From Topomyia yanbarensis (taxonomy: Eukaryota > Arthropoda > Insecta > Diptera > Culicidae): DNA of 64,000 bases. The stretch spans positions 27,845,906-27,909,905 of the forward strand of contig NC_080672.1 in the NCBI RefSeq assembly GCF_030247195.1. The letters are read 5' to 3'. Positions 46,850 to 58,500 of the stretch are shown here, in pieces; the first letter of the stretch is position 1, and every line of letters begins with the position of its first letter. The position numbers were made by a program, and so were the translations under genes. The notes under the pieces are model-generated. The model ran no database searches. It saw nothing but the letters and a program-made list of their open reading frames with translations, and was not told where the DNA came from.

Positions 46850-47517
46850 AATACGAACGACAAAATGTCCCAAAACCCCAACTTCCCGTATTCTGCCCAA
46901 GATGAAAAAACTTTTATTAACTTTCTGAGGTTTGTTTACGTAATAATCGGTACAATTCATGTATGATTTCCAGCGTGAATCAGAGATGTAAACTGTTTTA
47001 TAAAAAATAGGTGATTTTGGGATTCAAGTGTCACAAAACCCCAATTTCCCGTTTTATATTTAAACTCAAACCACCCCAGTTAATTTCTGAGATTTTTTTT
47101 TCAATTAAGGTGATATTTTACATACGGCTTCGTTAGTAAAAAATAGCGATTCAGGAATTGATTAATACAATAAGATTTCTAATTTAAAAGATCCCAAATC
47201 CCCAACTTCCCGTATTCTGCCCAAGATGGAAATACTTTCATTAGCTTCCTGAGGTTTTTTGCGTAACAATCAGTACATTTCATGTACGATTTCCAGCGTG
47301 GATCAGAGATATAAGGTTTTTTATTAAAAAAATAGGTGATTTTGGGGTTTAAATACCCCAAAACCCAAACTTCCCTTATTTTGCCCAATGTAAGAGTAAA
47401 GCCATTTGAATTCTCAGATTTTGTTCTTCCAAAAATGGTACAAGTGATGATGTTCCGATGAGGTGTTTCAAAGTTACTGATTTAAATGTATTTTTTTTCG
47501 TTTTTTCCCATTGTGCA
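46850..47517 (-). repeat. Right arm of near-identical inverted repeat
   Basis: Reverse complement of 42206-42870, from 'cccattgtgcag' at 47517 inward. Further, more diverged ~310-bp units lie at 46435-46850. A short near-duplicate 'ccaaagaatataaatacaat' occurs twice at 46370-46430. Confidence 0.85.
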
Positions 47518-47518
47518 G

Positions 47519-48116
47519 TGGGGGTAATTCGGACCCCATCGATTTCTCAGAAAATAGCAAGACTTTCTGACTATCGTACATATTCGTGGAACCGCTATTC
47601 TAAAACATTAATTTTGAAAGCTGAATTTGATTCTTTGTTCTTTGTAGAAAGAAGATACAACGTGTTTCGTTTTTTCCATTCTCAAAACAAAAATCATTAT
47701 AATGGAAAAACCGTGATTAAAGCAACCAATAAAAGTGAAAAATTATAAGGTAAGTGTTTTTGAAAGCTTGAGGCTCCTATTTTATGGAATGATTTTTATT
47801 TGGGTGAAAACACAAATATTATCGAGACGCTCACCACATTTGTGCGAAATGAGCGAACGGAGCTATTCGGACCCCCTAATCCGTCAACCACCGTTCAGCG
47901 GCTTACGGCTGCGCACACCATTGTACACGCCACAGCAAAGAAAATACATGGGCCGCCAATCGGCAGCTCTGACATACCAGATTAAGTTTTTGTAAAGCAA
48001 TTTATTTTTTTGCTTCTTAAGGCGTCTCTCTTATAAATATTTTATAGGTAAAAATAATTCCATTGTATAAAATCAAAGAAAAATCACGGTCTGAATTGCC
48101 CCGTAGGGAGGTCCGA
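47519..48116. mobile_element. ~600-bp TIR element related to the host composite
   Basis: The left end (GGGGGTAATTCGGACCCC) and the right end in reverse (AGGGGTAATTCGGACCTCC) form TIRs of about 17 bp that share GG-(A/T)ATTCGGACC text with the outer TIR at 48333. TG and TA lie outside the left and right ends, compatible with a decayed TA duplication. Open frames inside lack motifs. Confidence 0.55.
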
Positions 48117-48335
48117 ATTACCCCTACATTGTAAAAGGATGGAAAGGTTAGGTAGAGGTTTGCAAATCGTCGCCTAGCGCTGCCATTGAGTGGTGAAAAT
48201 GAACTTTTTGTGGCATCAAAATGTAGCTGTAGTTTCAAACTAACAATTAGGACCTTTGACCGGTAAATTTTCTCACATCTGTCCACCTAAAAGGGCGAAT
48301 TGATAAGTAGGTCCGAATAGCCCCGGGTTCCCCTA

Positions 48336-50930
48336 CTCAACGGCAAGAATGACGCAGTATAAGTAAACACAAGTCGCGATAGTAAAGTTGTTGTTATTTG
48401 TATCCACACTGGACACTGAGCAGTGTATGTTGACAGGTCACTCAAGAGCGAGAGAAAAGCAAATTTGGAACGATGACACACTCGCATACGGCAGATGTAA
48501 TGATTACTTCGGATTGGGAGAATTTAAGCGGATTGGTCAGACTATCTATATAATATTCTTTGTAGCGTGTAATTTCACTTGCCGCAGTTACGAATTGTAA
48601 ACTATCTTCGAAACCATCTCTTTGACGTGGACAAATTACAACCCTGAAATTCTTGAAATTTTTAGGCTCGGCTCCTAAATTCTCCCCCTAGACTTTAAGT
48701 TTTTGATCAAATTTACACCAGAGCCATTTGATTGTTTCCCGATTGCAATCCGCACCCTCGTTAAATCTAATATAAAATTATCAGTTCTAGTTGATCACCG
48801 TGTCGCTCGAACTGGAACTGTTTCTATTTATGATAGTATGAAACACATCTCTCACCCCCTCATCGGTCTGTAGTGGTCTGTGGTGCATTTTAGTTGTGGC
48901 TACATATTGAAGTGAGTACTGAAGGACAGGAAAAGTACACGTTGCAGAAATTTATTGCTCGACTATTCGATTATGGTTCAATAAAATAAGCTTTTTACTA
49001 TTTTATGCTTTTTCCCTGATAGCCTCCTTCATTGGTGCTTCGATAAATTGCAATTCAATCGGTTCTCTCTCTCTCTCGTGGTATATCCGATATAGGGACA
49101 TCTTATTAACTCAATAGAAAAGCTCTTGAATGTTGGAATCTCATGTCAACTTGCGTTTGGAATATAAATCTAGAATTGTTAGTATAACATACTATATCTC
49201 CTATAGAAACTCAGCATAATTACTACTCATTATTCAAGCACATTGGGGAAACCTCATTGAAGATATGCGTATTTCCAGTGCCGCCATCGGTTGCTACGAT
49301 TAATCCAATTAAATCAATATTTGAAATTGCAACAATACTGATACCGGGGAGAAAATATTTTTAAAATCACCCTTCCAGAAATAATTTTCTGATAAGAATA
49401 TAATTTATGTGATATCAGACATCTGACTCTGAAAACCCAGCGAACATTAGAACGCTCCGTAGCACTTTAGATGTAATAATTTGCATCCTGTTCAATTTAC
49501 CGCGACACTTTTTACTGCATCTCACTCCTCATTTCCGCCTTTGGCGCGGCAGGTTCTGGCGTCAAATTGCTCTTTCCTGTGCGTTTCATTTTTTCGCCCA
49601 CACTGTATCCGTGGGGGTGGGGGTAAGCCGAACCTGTACCTATACTGTTACTGTTACAGTAAATATGCACTCACGCCAGAAGCAAATGCTATTTTCCTTC
49701 GCGCTGCTACATAATGCGTTCCTGTGCCGGTGTTACCGATCATACGCCGTAGCTGCCGAGGTTCCTTCCGTGTTAGATAGGTACCTACTGTATTTTTTTA
49801 CACTATACAGCTTCTCATCCCGCACTATTGTCTATTGTTCTACGTACGGGCAGCGTCCCATTTCTCACTTCGGTGATAAATGTGTGACACTTTTCTCATA
49901 TAGCCAGTGCCATTTACTTCGCGAATGACGCCTAGAATGAATGGGTTTCGTCGACCGACCAACCGTCGTGGAAATACGCGGAAAGAATGTACATAGCGAA
50001 AACGAGACGCACAGTTTAGCTCAGTTCAGTTGGCGGTAAATTATTGCTTTTTCGCAATTTGACAACCGGTTGGAACAACAAATATCGCATCAACGGTGTA
50101 ATGTATGGGTTGCTTGGAACGACTCGTTCTCGCAGTTTGGCGATATATTTTCTCCGGAATTCGGTGAAGGAGCTATGGATGAGTGAACGATTTGGGCATC
50201 GAGAAACTTCCGTTTGGCGGGGGTTCGAACTGTGGTTATTTGAAAGCAGGCCGCATAACAGTTCAACTTGGAACAATTTATTGCTATACATCTTAGACGA
50301 GTGTTAAACAGAGAGAAATAAAAACATAACAGTAGCTACACAGTATCGGTGTAGTACTCACGAATCGAATGCTCAGATGCTTCTTTCATCTGGCATAGCA
50401 TAGCATAGCATAGCAAAAACGACCGCACTCATCATGGGCTGATCATGGGCTGATACAGTGAAATCTTTTTATACGACAGTATAATTCACTGCACACCTGT
50501 CCATGTCTTTACGATCGCAAAAGGGAAGGGAATGTTAGTCTCAAAGTCAAAACATCCCGCTTAGCTGGGTTACCAGAGCAATGAAAAACTCGAGATGTAG
50601 TTGACGAAGAAGGCATCGGTGAAGACCCGGGTGACGATTCTGTCTGCAAATCAGTAACATACCGATACCGATGCTGACGTTTTCACTAAACTGACTGATT
50701 TTCACTCTTTTACGCACTCGCACAAGAAAGCTTCAAAATTTTGAACGACTCATTTTTTCAGTACAAAAAATCTAAACTTGCAGTATCAAGAACTAGTTTC
50801 AATCGGTGAAAAAACGTGACACATAACGAATTTGCGTCCAACTTTGCTCAAAGCCTACTTCGGTTCCTGCTCAGATGCTTCTCTTTCATCTGAGACTAAA
50901 TTTCAAATATTCTATTGGGAGTTTAGTTTT
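48336..50930. other. No gene recognised
   Basis: No TIR, tandem array or coding motif apart from short simple repeats: (CT)n near 49067-49078, 'atagc' x5 near 50396-50416 and a doubled 'gggctgatcat' near 50440. Possible host non-coding DNA. Confidence 0.4.
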
Positions 50931-50939
50931 TCACTTTTC

Positions 50940-51075
50940 TTGCAAAAAAAATTTATAGGATTAACTCAAACTGTTAAAAAAATTTCCGAGGCCAGGAGGG
51001 CCGAATCTCGTTACATCAATCGACTCAGCCCAACAAATTGGGACAATGTGTCCCTGTCCCTGTGAGTCGCTTTCC
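50940..51075 (+). repeat. Relic of hairpin-repeat head
   Basis: Holds 'ccgaggccaggagggccga', 'tcaatcgactcagcccaaca' and 'gggacaatgtgtccctgtcc', the segments between the head hairpin and the microsatellite in better copies. The hairpin itself is eroded and the TG tract is gone. Confidence 0.6.
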
Positions 51076-51355
51076 GATTTTTATACTTGAAAATCGTATC
51101 CGATTTCTATATTATAATACATTTGAAGCAGGTTTTACGACGCATATTCTGTCCTCGCGACTTTTATTTTCGGTCGCTCGTTTGATGATATAAATTGAAA
51201 TCGAGACTAAATGTCAAAAAAACTAGTGTTCCTAAATTTTACCGATAGCAAACCCAATTCTATGTTTGTACATACAATAAAATTTGATTGACGAATGTTA
51301 TAGATATAAAGCACGAGAAAAAGATAAAATTTAATATCAATGACGAAATGTTCTA

Positions 51356-52651
51356 AAGGGCGAACACAAAATTATTGCGACACCAAAAATGTCATGACAA
51401 TTTTCTTATAATGTTTAAAATCAAACCAAAATTTTAGGGTAGTTTTATACATATATTTACTTCAAAAATCAAAAGAAAAGTTAATCGATGGAGCCTTGAG
51501 TGTAAAATTGAACGCATTTTCGCTTGATGCCCTCCATCAAAGTCTTTACAGTGTCATCCGGTACCAGTTTCTCAGTTTTTTTTCCATTTTCTTAACATGT
51601 CCTTCTCGTCTTTGACTGTCTTCTTGCTCTACCGAAGTTCCCGCTTCATCATTGCCCAGTACTGCTCCACCGGGCGCAGCTCCGGACAGTTTGGCGGATT
51701 CATGTCCTTTGGAACTAAATGGACAGAATTGGCCTCATACCACTCCAGGACACATTTAGAATAGTGGCATGATGCCAAATCTGGCCAAAATAGCGGAGCT
51801 TCGTCGTGCTGTTGCAAGAACGGCAAAAGGCGCTTCTCGAGGCACTCAGATTTGTAGATCTCGCCATTTACTGTGCCCTTTGTCACGAAAGGCTCACTTC
51901 TCAGTCCGCAAGAGCAGATGGCCTGCCAAATGAGATATTTGGAGGCGAACTTCAACATTTTCTTCTTCTTAAATTTATCGTCCACATAGAACTTGCTCTT
52001 GCCGGTGAAAAACTCCAACCCCGGAATTTGCTTAAAATGGGCTTTTATATACGTTTCGTCGTCCATCACACAGCAGTCATATTTTGTCAGCATCTTCTCG
52101 TAGAGCTTCCGTGCCCGAGTTTTAGCCGTCGATTGTTGCCGCTCATCGCGGTTTGGGAAGTTCTGTACCTTGTATGTATGTAGTCCAGCTCTCTTCTCTG
52201 CATTCTGGACGTAGCTCTGCGACATGCTGATCTTTTTAGCCAAATCACGGCTTGAGACGTTGGGATTCGCTTTAATTATCCGCTTCACCTTTCCCTCCGC
52301 TTTTTGTTCTCCGGTCCCGGTTTTCTTCCAGCTCCTTAGCCGTGGTCCAACGTCAACCGCTTCTGGAACCGCTTCAACACTCTGGAGACGGTTGAATGCT
52401 GAATGTTCAACATTTTTCCCAACTGCCGGTGCGACAGGTCAGGAAATTCCAGGTGTTTGGAAAGAATTTGTTCTCTCGACTCGCGTTGGTTCACCTCCAT
52501 TTTCGTTGAATCGAAAAACACGACTTCGAGTTTGACAGCATGTAAACAATACACATCAATGAGAAAGTGTGCAATATTTGGTTGATTTTTACCCAATGGT
52601 AAAAAAGTTATGCCCTGTTGAATGTGTCGCAATAATTTCGTGTTCGCCCTT
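51356..52651 (-). mobile_element. Tc1/mariner-like DD37E transposon, near complete
   Basis: Matching TIRs AAGGGCGAACACAAAATTAT (left) and AAGGGCGAACACGAAATTAT (right, in reverse), continuing through TGCGACAC, with TA at 51354-51355 and 52652-52653. At 1296 bp it has the usual length for the superfamily and carries one transposase gene on the minus strand. The near-identical TIRs point to a fairly young insertion, although the gene is already broken. It sits beside a diverged ~310-bp unit like those at 42-47 kb. Confidence 0.92.
51481..52500 (-). pseudogene. DD37E transposase (two stops, two frameshifts)
   Basis: Cut-and-paste transposase of the IS630-Tc1-mariner superfamily. The likely start is the ATG at 52500 (MEVNQRES). 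The N-terminal helix-turn-helix reads LSHRQLGKMLNIQHSTVSRVLKRF; a second HTH (NVSSRDLAKKISMSQSYVQN) follows. Catalytic residues are visible at VMDDETY (first Asp), WPDLASCHY (second Asp) and PELRPVEQYW (Glu); exactly 37 residues separate the second Asp and the Glu, hence DD37E. Defects: a TAA after TLDHG near 52336, a frameshift near 52300, a TAG after MKRELR at 51629, and a frameshift near 51590. The C-terminal end (FYTQGSID, stop at 51481) is still readable. DD37E (ITmD37E) elements are known from mosquitoes. Confidence 0.93.
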
Positions 52652-52653
52652 TA

Positions 52654-52870
52654 GAACCCCAACTTCTCGTATTCTGACAAAGGTAGCAAATGTTCTGTTC
52701 AATTTCTGAAATTTTTTCACATTAGAAATACTGCAAAATATGCATGATTTGTAAAATAGTTATTACGATTAGGAGATTTTTGGACCAAAATGTCCCAAAA
52801 CTCCAACTTCCCGAAATTTTCGATAAACGAAAATATTTTCATTAAAATACTAAAAATGTTTCCTGTAATT
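52654..52870 (-). repeat. Diverged ~310-bp satellite-like unit
   Basis: Contains 'aaccccaacttctcgtattc', 'tttctgaaatttttt' and 'tgtcccaaaactccaacttc', which match the unit repeated in the inverted arms at 42-43 kb and 46-47.5 kb. It is clearly older than those copies. Confidence 0.55.
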
Positions 52871-53099
52871 TTCCGAGCACTACTTCAAAAGTTATAGAAT
52901 TTCATATATTTTTTCTTCATATTTTACCTATCGAAAACATCAAGCGAAGTAGGCGGGGGTCTAAAATTGTCCAAATGATGTGATATGTGGTATATGAGTT
53001 TACTTTGACATTTGCCACAATATAGAAGAGATGAGAGTGAGATAAAAGAATGTTTTTTGCGATTCCCTAACAGCGGTAGCTGTTGTAATGGCATTTAAT

Positions 53100-53270
53100 T
53101 AGCAAGGGACAGGAAGGCGAAGTATATTTTTCAATATTAAGAGCCATAGTACTCAAGGGAGAGTAAGGAGTTGAAGGAAGAAAGTACAGAAAAGCGTGGA
53201 ATAGGGTCATATAAGCAAGTTAGGAGTTTCTCGGCGACTTGACCCTTATTCTTTTGGCATTAGAAAGGTG
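53100..53270. repeat. Relic of the 38.5-kb foldback family
   Basis: The stretch 'agagccatagtactcaaggg' with 'gagtaaggag' and 'agggtcat' corresponds to one arm of the foldback element at 38495-38830. The opposite arm is not clear here. Confidence 0.45.
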
Positions 53271-53704
53271 AATCACCTGAGTCTGTGGCGTAAAGCGTAA
53301 AGTAACTATATACTTCATGCTGCCGGAACCGATAAAAAGTTAAGTCACGGAAAACTTCCACACTAAGCCTTTGTGACGTTCAAACACTTGAATGTGTTAG
53401 TTTTTGTTTTTTATGTTTTTGTCCCTCTCCAATTGCCTGCCTGTGTGTTTTATTTGATCGACTGTTGTGACTACATCCGCATCTGTGTCATATGGTCACA
53501 TGTGTTGCTGATTCACACGGTGTCGGCAGCTTTCACCCTTTTTCGTACCACGGACTCCTTAGAAATTATCCTGGTTGCGGACCCCCACGGATAAACATCG
53601 ATTTTGTATACTATCAATTAGTTATTTTCAGTTTGTTGAAATTCAACATGCACTCGGAAAATATATTTTTCTTCGTGGACCCAATCAACGACTTCACTAC
53701 CCCC

Positions 53705-53738
53705 TAGGGGTCCGCGGGCCCCAGGTTGAGAATCACTG
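53705..53738 (-). mobile_element. Solo hAT-type terminus
   Basis: In reverse the end reads CAGTGATTCTCAACCTGGGG, a pattern typical of the ends of hAT-superfamily elements (CAGxG start, G-rich continuation). No matching left end was found, so this is a relic of one terminus. Confidence 0.45.
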
Positions 53739-54033
53739 CTCTAATGCTACCAGATACAACAAAAAATCATCCTGCAGCATTCGAATGAACCTTGTAACCT
53801 TTACCAAAATATCAGCACCACACTAACAAACATAGTCGGTTCAGTTGGGTTCACGGCGTAATGAGTACACTCGCTACTTCGAGAGGCAACCAACGAGCAC
53901 CGACGCGCGACACTGTACACCAACGAAAATGCAAGATGGTACTCTTAAAGCAAAATGGCAAGACCCAGTACTACTTAGAGTATTCCGGTCCAAATGAATT
54001 CGCAATACTCTACTGCGACTGGCAACTAACGAG

Positions 54034-54438
54034 CAGAGTTAAAAATATTCAAATTCATTGAATAAAAATTGATCATATTCAGCCGCATTTATTTTCAATA
54101 TTCAGTGACGCAGCTGAAAACGTCAAACGAACAAACCACCCATTCATCCATGCAGACTTTCATTCATCTCCGATTATTACACGAAGCGACTGTACAACAA
54201 CGAATCAAACGCATCAAAGTAGGCCGTGGCACAATGTAAGCGATGATGATTGTTGTTTTATATGCTTTACCGGCATTTGAAAATATTTTCCTAGATAATT
54301 AGTGAAATGAATATATTGTACGATATTCAACTGAATGAATAGCATAGATATTTGAATGAATATTTTTTCTATTCACCGCGAGTCGCATCAGGTTCATTAT
54401 CAGCCGTCAAAAAAGAGCTTCGAATATTTTTAACTCTG
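54034..54438. mobile_element. 405-bp hAT MITE with 8-bp target duplication
   Basis: Both ends read CAGAGTTAAAAATATTC and the 8-mer CTAACGAG flanks the element exactly (54026-54033, 54439-54446). CAGAG-type ends and an 8-bp duplication fit the hAT superfamily. The interior is non-coding. The 66-residue frame crossing the left end is an artefact of the insertion. Confidence 0.85.
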
Positions 54439-54446
54439 CTAACGAG

Positions 54447-55139
54447 CACCAACGGGCAGCATCATACACCACGTCTTTGCGGTGAAAGGGAACGACTTGC
54501 GGGATGAAACGCACAACGCAAAATGTCTACACCCAAGCTGCTTATGTACTTTTGTAAACTTCACAATACTTTGGAAGATGCAGTACTTTGGTAGTCCGTG
54601 TGACGTAACAGAACACTTTTCGATTGAGTCATTCTCAAGTTATATGCGATATCTCCCCTGTCTTTAAGATAATTCGATGGTCACAAAAATTAATATTCTT
54701 TTCAAAATCTCAAAGAAAATTCCATTTAGAAAATGTACCCTTAATTTTTTTTATCGACACTTTTATTTACCATTTCCGAAAAAATTACCGCCTTTTATAC
54801 GGTTTATGACAAGTTTTCTTTATTTTAATACTAGATGTTAGGGTTTCATGCTATTTTTAGACATTTTTAGATGAAAGTTTTTCAATTTGTAACATCTCAT
54901 ATCCGCTTCCTCTTTGCATTTTTCCAGATGCTAAAAAAATTAAATTTCGAACCCAACACCCCTTAATGATGTCTGATTAAGCTAAAAAATTGCTTCTGTT
55001 CCTTTCTAAAGCAATAAACATGTTCTACATGGTTCAGTGGGATAATATAAAACAGCCATTTTCATTGGTACCTTGCCTATTGAACATCCCTAGTTCTCCG
55101 TTTGGTTTTAAACAGTGAAGCAACGTTCCAAGTTTTTTT
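54447..55139. other. No gene recognised
   Basis: A+T-rich DNA without coding motif, TIR or tandem repeat visible by eye. Confidence 0.4.
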
Positions 55140-55332
55140 TTTTCAAAAATTGTTCAGCGTGGCTTTTTACTGACCCTTTTTTTCTTTTTTAGGGCCGTTC
55201 ACCTCTTTTTTCGTGTCAGAAAAATCACTTTAGAAAAATTTCTAACCCTTTTGCGGGGTTGGGAATCGAACCAAGGTTAGCTGCGTACAAGGCAATCGAT
55301 TTACCGACTACACTATACCCGCAACTGACCCT
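55140..55332 (-). mobile_element. tRNA-derived SINE (Feilai-like)
   Basis: The minus strand has a box A region (about 55318-55291, 'tagtgtagtcggtaaatcg') and a perfect box B GGTTCGATTCC (55272-55262), followed by 'caaccccgcaaaagggttag' and a tail rich in T and A to about 55140. The text between the boxes ('attgccttgtacgc') matches the copy at 40447-40650. It lies directly downstream of a LINE RT scrap. Confidence 0.8.
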
Positions 55333-55384
55333 AAACTTCGGGTAATTTACGTTTTGTTTTCTGCTCTCCGATCTAGTGTTGAGC

Positions 55385-55530
55385 AGTGTTATCTGTAATA
55401 GTTTGTTTCGTTTTACTGAATCGTACGCCCCCTTTAAGTCCGCAAACGAATAGTGAAGCCACAAGTCATATGCCCAAAAATTGGTCTAGAATTTGTCGCA
55501 GGAATCTCGGATACTCTATAACCCAAAAAA
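55385..55530 (-). pseudogene. RTE-like reverse transcriptase scrap
   Basis: The minus strand reads FLRQILDQF, then after a frameshift LHYSFADLKGAYDSVKRNKL, which is the palm block carrying the first catalytic Asp in RTE-type RTs (consensus D-F/L-K-x-A-Y-D-S-V-x-R). Nothing else of the element is recognised on either side. It is distinct from the copy at 17-19.5 kb, where this block is frame-shifted. Confidence 0.65.
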
Positions 55531-55534
55531 AAAC

Positions 55535-58500
55535 CCACATTGGTAACAACGGATGCCAGCAGTGTAGCGCTAGGCGCTGCTTTGGTGCAACTAGACAAGC
55601 AAATACCGATTTGCTACGTGAGAAAAAATTGGAGTTCTTCGGAACAGCGTTATTTTTCCCCCGAACGAGATGTCCAGAGGCAGTCATTTCGATATTCAGT
55701 TCACTAGGTGACAGGTAAACTTAACATCGCGGATCGTTTGTGAAGGCTGTTCCAAAGCATTCCTATCAGAACATTTGATCAAGAAATAGCCGATGACTGA
55801 TGGATTTTATTGAGACCTCGAAAACGGACGCAGAAATTACCGGTGTTAAAAAGCAGTAAAGTATACGGTTCCCGTGAAACAACGGGCACGAGTTTGGGAA
55901 CTATCCATCGAAACCGTGGAGCCATTTATGTGCAGATTTACTCGGGCCGTTGTCTTGTGGTCAATCCGTCTTGGAAGTGATAGACTACTGCAGACGGATT
56001 TACCACGTAGTTGAGGTTCCCACCAAAGTAACGTCAACTGAACTTCCAAAGAATATTTACCTAAATGTGATGATCAGATATATTGACAAATGACAAAGCT
56101 ACCTACTTCTATAATACTGAGTGCAATGATTTCTTCGTAGACCTGGGAAAACCAACAAGTAGTATAGATATAAGTGGAAAATAAAGAACACACTTTATTG
56201 TTATTGTTACATATCACATGTCAAACTTTTATCGGTGACCACACCGTCAATCTCAATTTCCCGAGGGGGGACAAATACGTCAAAATTCTGTATGAAACGC
56301 ACTTTGCAAACATTTTTAAGGTGCGTTTTATAGTCTCACAATTTTATTTTCAAATAAAACGTATAAACGTCAAACTTTTTTCCAAATTTTGGATTCATTC
56401 AAAAGATTGATTCAATTCATTATTGTATTAATATGGCAGTTTTTCCACATTACTCTGACTGCATAACGTTGGCTTTCAAAGCGTTTACAATGCAGCGCTT
56501 ATCGGCATAGATCAACGGCTTGATGCAACTCCATAAAAAGTCGAGCGGCATCAGATCGCAAGATATTTGTGATCATGTTGTGATGCAGTCAATTCATCAA
56601 CTTCCTTAATTCTAATCGAGCGACCGAACCGACTATTTAGTGTTTCTGATTACACACTTTTTTACAATAGCGTGAGTGTCTTCTAAACAGACAGTTTTAA
56701 CACGAGATGATCGATTGATACCAACTGACTAGAGTGTGCTCGATGCGAAATTTATTTATAAGGTGACAAATGGAATAGAGTTGGTGGACTGTGAGTACTA
56801 AAGATATTCCGTAATCTCGTTGCGCTTTGTTTTCAAAAAAATACTCAATTTAACAATGTTGATCCAGTGATAACCTATCTATGACTAATTTGCTAAAAAA
56901 TGCTGAACAAAACTGTCAAAGTGACTTTGACAGTTTGATGTCAGTGACGAAAGTTGCAAAATATGACGCTCTAAAAACATCCTGTACGTGCAAGAAATAA
57001 TACACCGAAGTTGGTAGCATTGTCAAAGGAAGCTGCCGCTAGAGCTGAATCGTAGTAGGCAGCGTTTGGCAGTAGTTTGACCGCCTGCAGTTTGGCTGCT
57101 CATTTGCATTGCTGGCCTACTTATTTCAAAAGTGTATCGTAAAATGACTTAATTATAAGCGCCTTGTTATATGTAAAATGAAAACGTAATCCTACGTCAA
57201 AACTAACTGAACTTACTGAATATTTGGTTGAGGTCAGAAAAGCATAACAGCGCGATTTAACCCAATCATAGCAAATTGCAGCAAACATTCCTACTATACC
57301 AATTTCATTAGAACGCCCGCTCGGTACCCGACTCTGGTGCTAGAAAATCAAATCAGTATAATCGCCTAGCACCAAAAAAGGTTTCATAACTTGCGTCTGC
57401 TACTTGCATTGCTTTACTTCATTTAATCTCTCCACTAGAGAACATAATCACGTTTGATGCGCCACAACTTGCCTGTCAGCCAGCCAGCCAGCCAGTCAGT
57501 CAGCCAGCTCGAAACGAAGCACTCAGTCAGTATGACGCCACCGAGAAAACATAGCACATCTTTGGAAAATATACCTCAGCGTCATCGTCGTCGTCCGTCG
57601 TCATTTGCGTGGTCTAGAGGGTAATAGGTTAAAAAGCTCGCCAGAAGTCAATGGACCTGATTTTTCAATATGAATACAATTAATGGCAGATAAACACGGT
57701 GTAATAACTCGTCACCAATATCTGCTATAAACGGATGAAGTTTTCTATCTCAAGGCATGCTAAGTTACCTGGAAAAGGTGACTTGCATGCAAGTTGTACT
57801 GCGCACAGGCGTTAGCGTAGTACATTTCGAATTATAGAATTTGATGTTATAATATTAATATTGTATGTTTAATGATTATTGCAAGCAATTTAATGCACAA
57901 TTTTGAAATAAATTTTTTTTAAAATCTAAGTTTTTCATATACCCCATCACACTCTACATCAAACGCCGCCGCCTCTCTGTCTAGAATTAGTGGTTTTCTC
58001 TATTCAGCATGTCGGATTAGAGATGTTTTTCGATCTAACCCAGAAACTTACCCTCCACCCAGAGCTCATTCTGTCCGTCGCCCACCGTCATACGTGATGG
58101 TACTTTTTATCTGTTCCCACTAACCCCTCCGATACCCTCGTTACCCCTTTGCGATGTTTTATGGGATAAATGAATGTTAGTATCATGTTCGGTCGTTTTT
58201 CTTCATAGCCCTTTCATGGCCTGGTTATTGCGAAGATTTTTTACTGTTCCGCTTTCTCCTTCGGTATCGCGCTCTCTCTCTCTCTCCGTCTCTAGCATTC
58301 CGTTTTGTGTATCCTGCGGGAAGTTTCCAGCTTCCAGTAGCGCATATACATATCGACACGGACAAGCCGTTGGCATCCGAAGAGCTTCGCTCTCTGCCGG
58401 AATACGGAATGGCGTTCCGCATGCAGATTGGCATTTTAAATTAAAATTAAATGCTGTTTTCTCGTGTTATTGAATTTTCCCTTCCCCCTTGCTTTGGCGA

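Larger units (their letters stand above)
39079..48333. mobile_element. 9.3-kb composite with ~170-bp TIRs and TA duplication
   Basis: Both ends start GGGGAACCCGGGGCTATTC and the inverted similarity extends about 170 bp inward (39079-39248 against 48166-48333), including 'aaggtcctaatt' and 'gcagcgct'. TA lies just outside each end (39077-39078, 48334-48335). No transposase was found. The interior has been colonised by a MITE, a SINE, an ORF1 fragment, inverted satellite-like arms, a hairpin-repeat array and a smaller related TIR element. The long TIRs and exact TA make the boundaries credible. Confidence 0.7.

Noticed and set aside
57476..57510. Repeated CAGC/CAGT units considered as a CRISPR-like or regulatory array
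   Set aside because: Simple tetranucleotide microsatellite without spacers.
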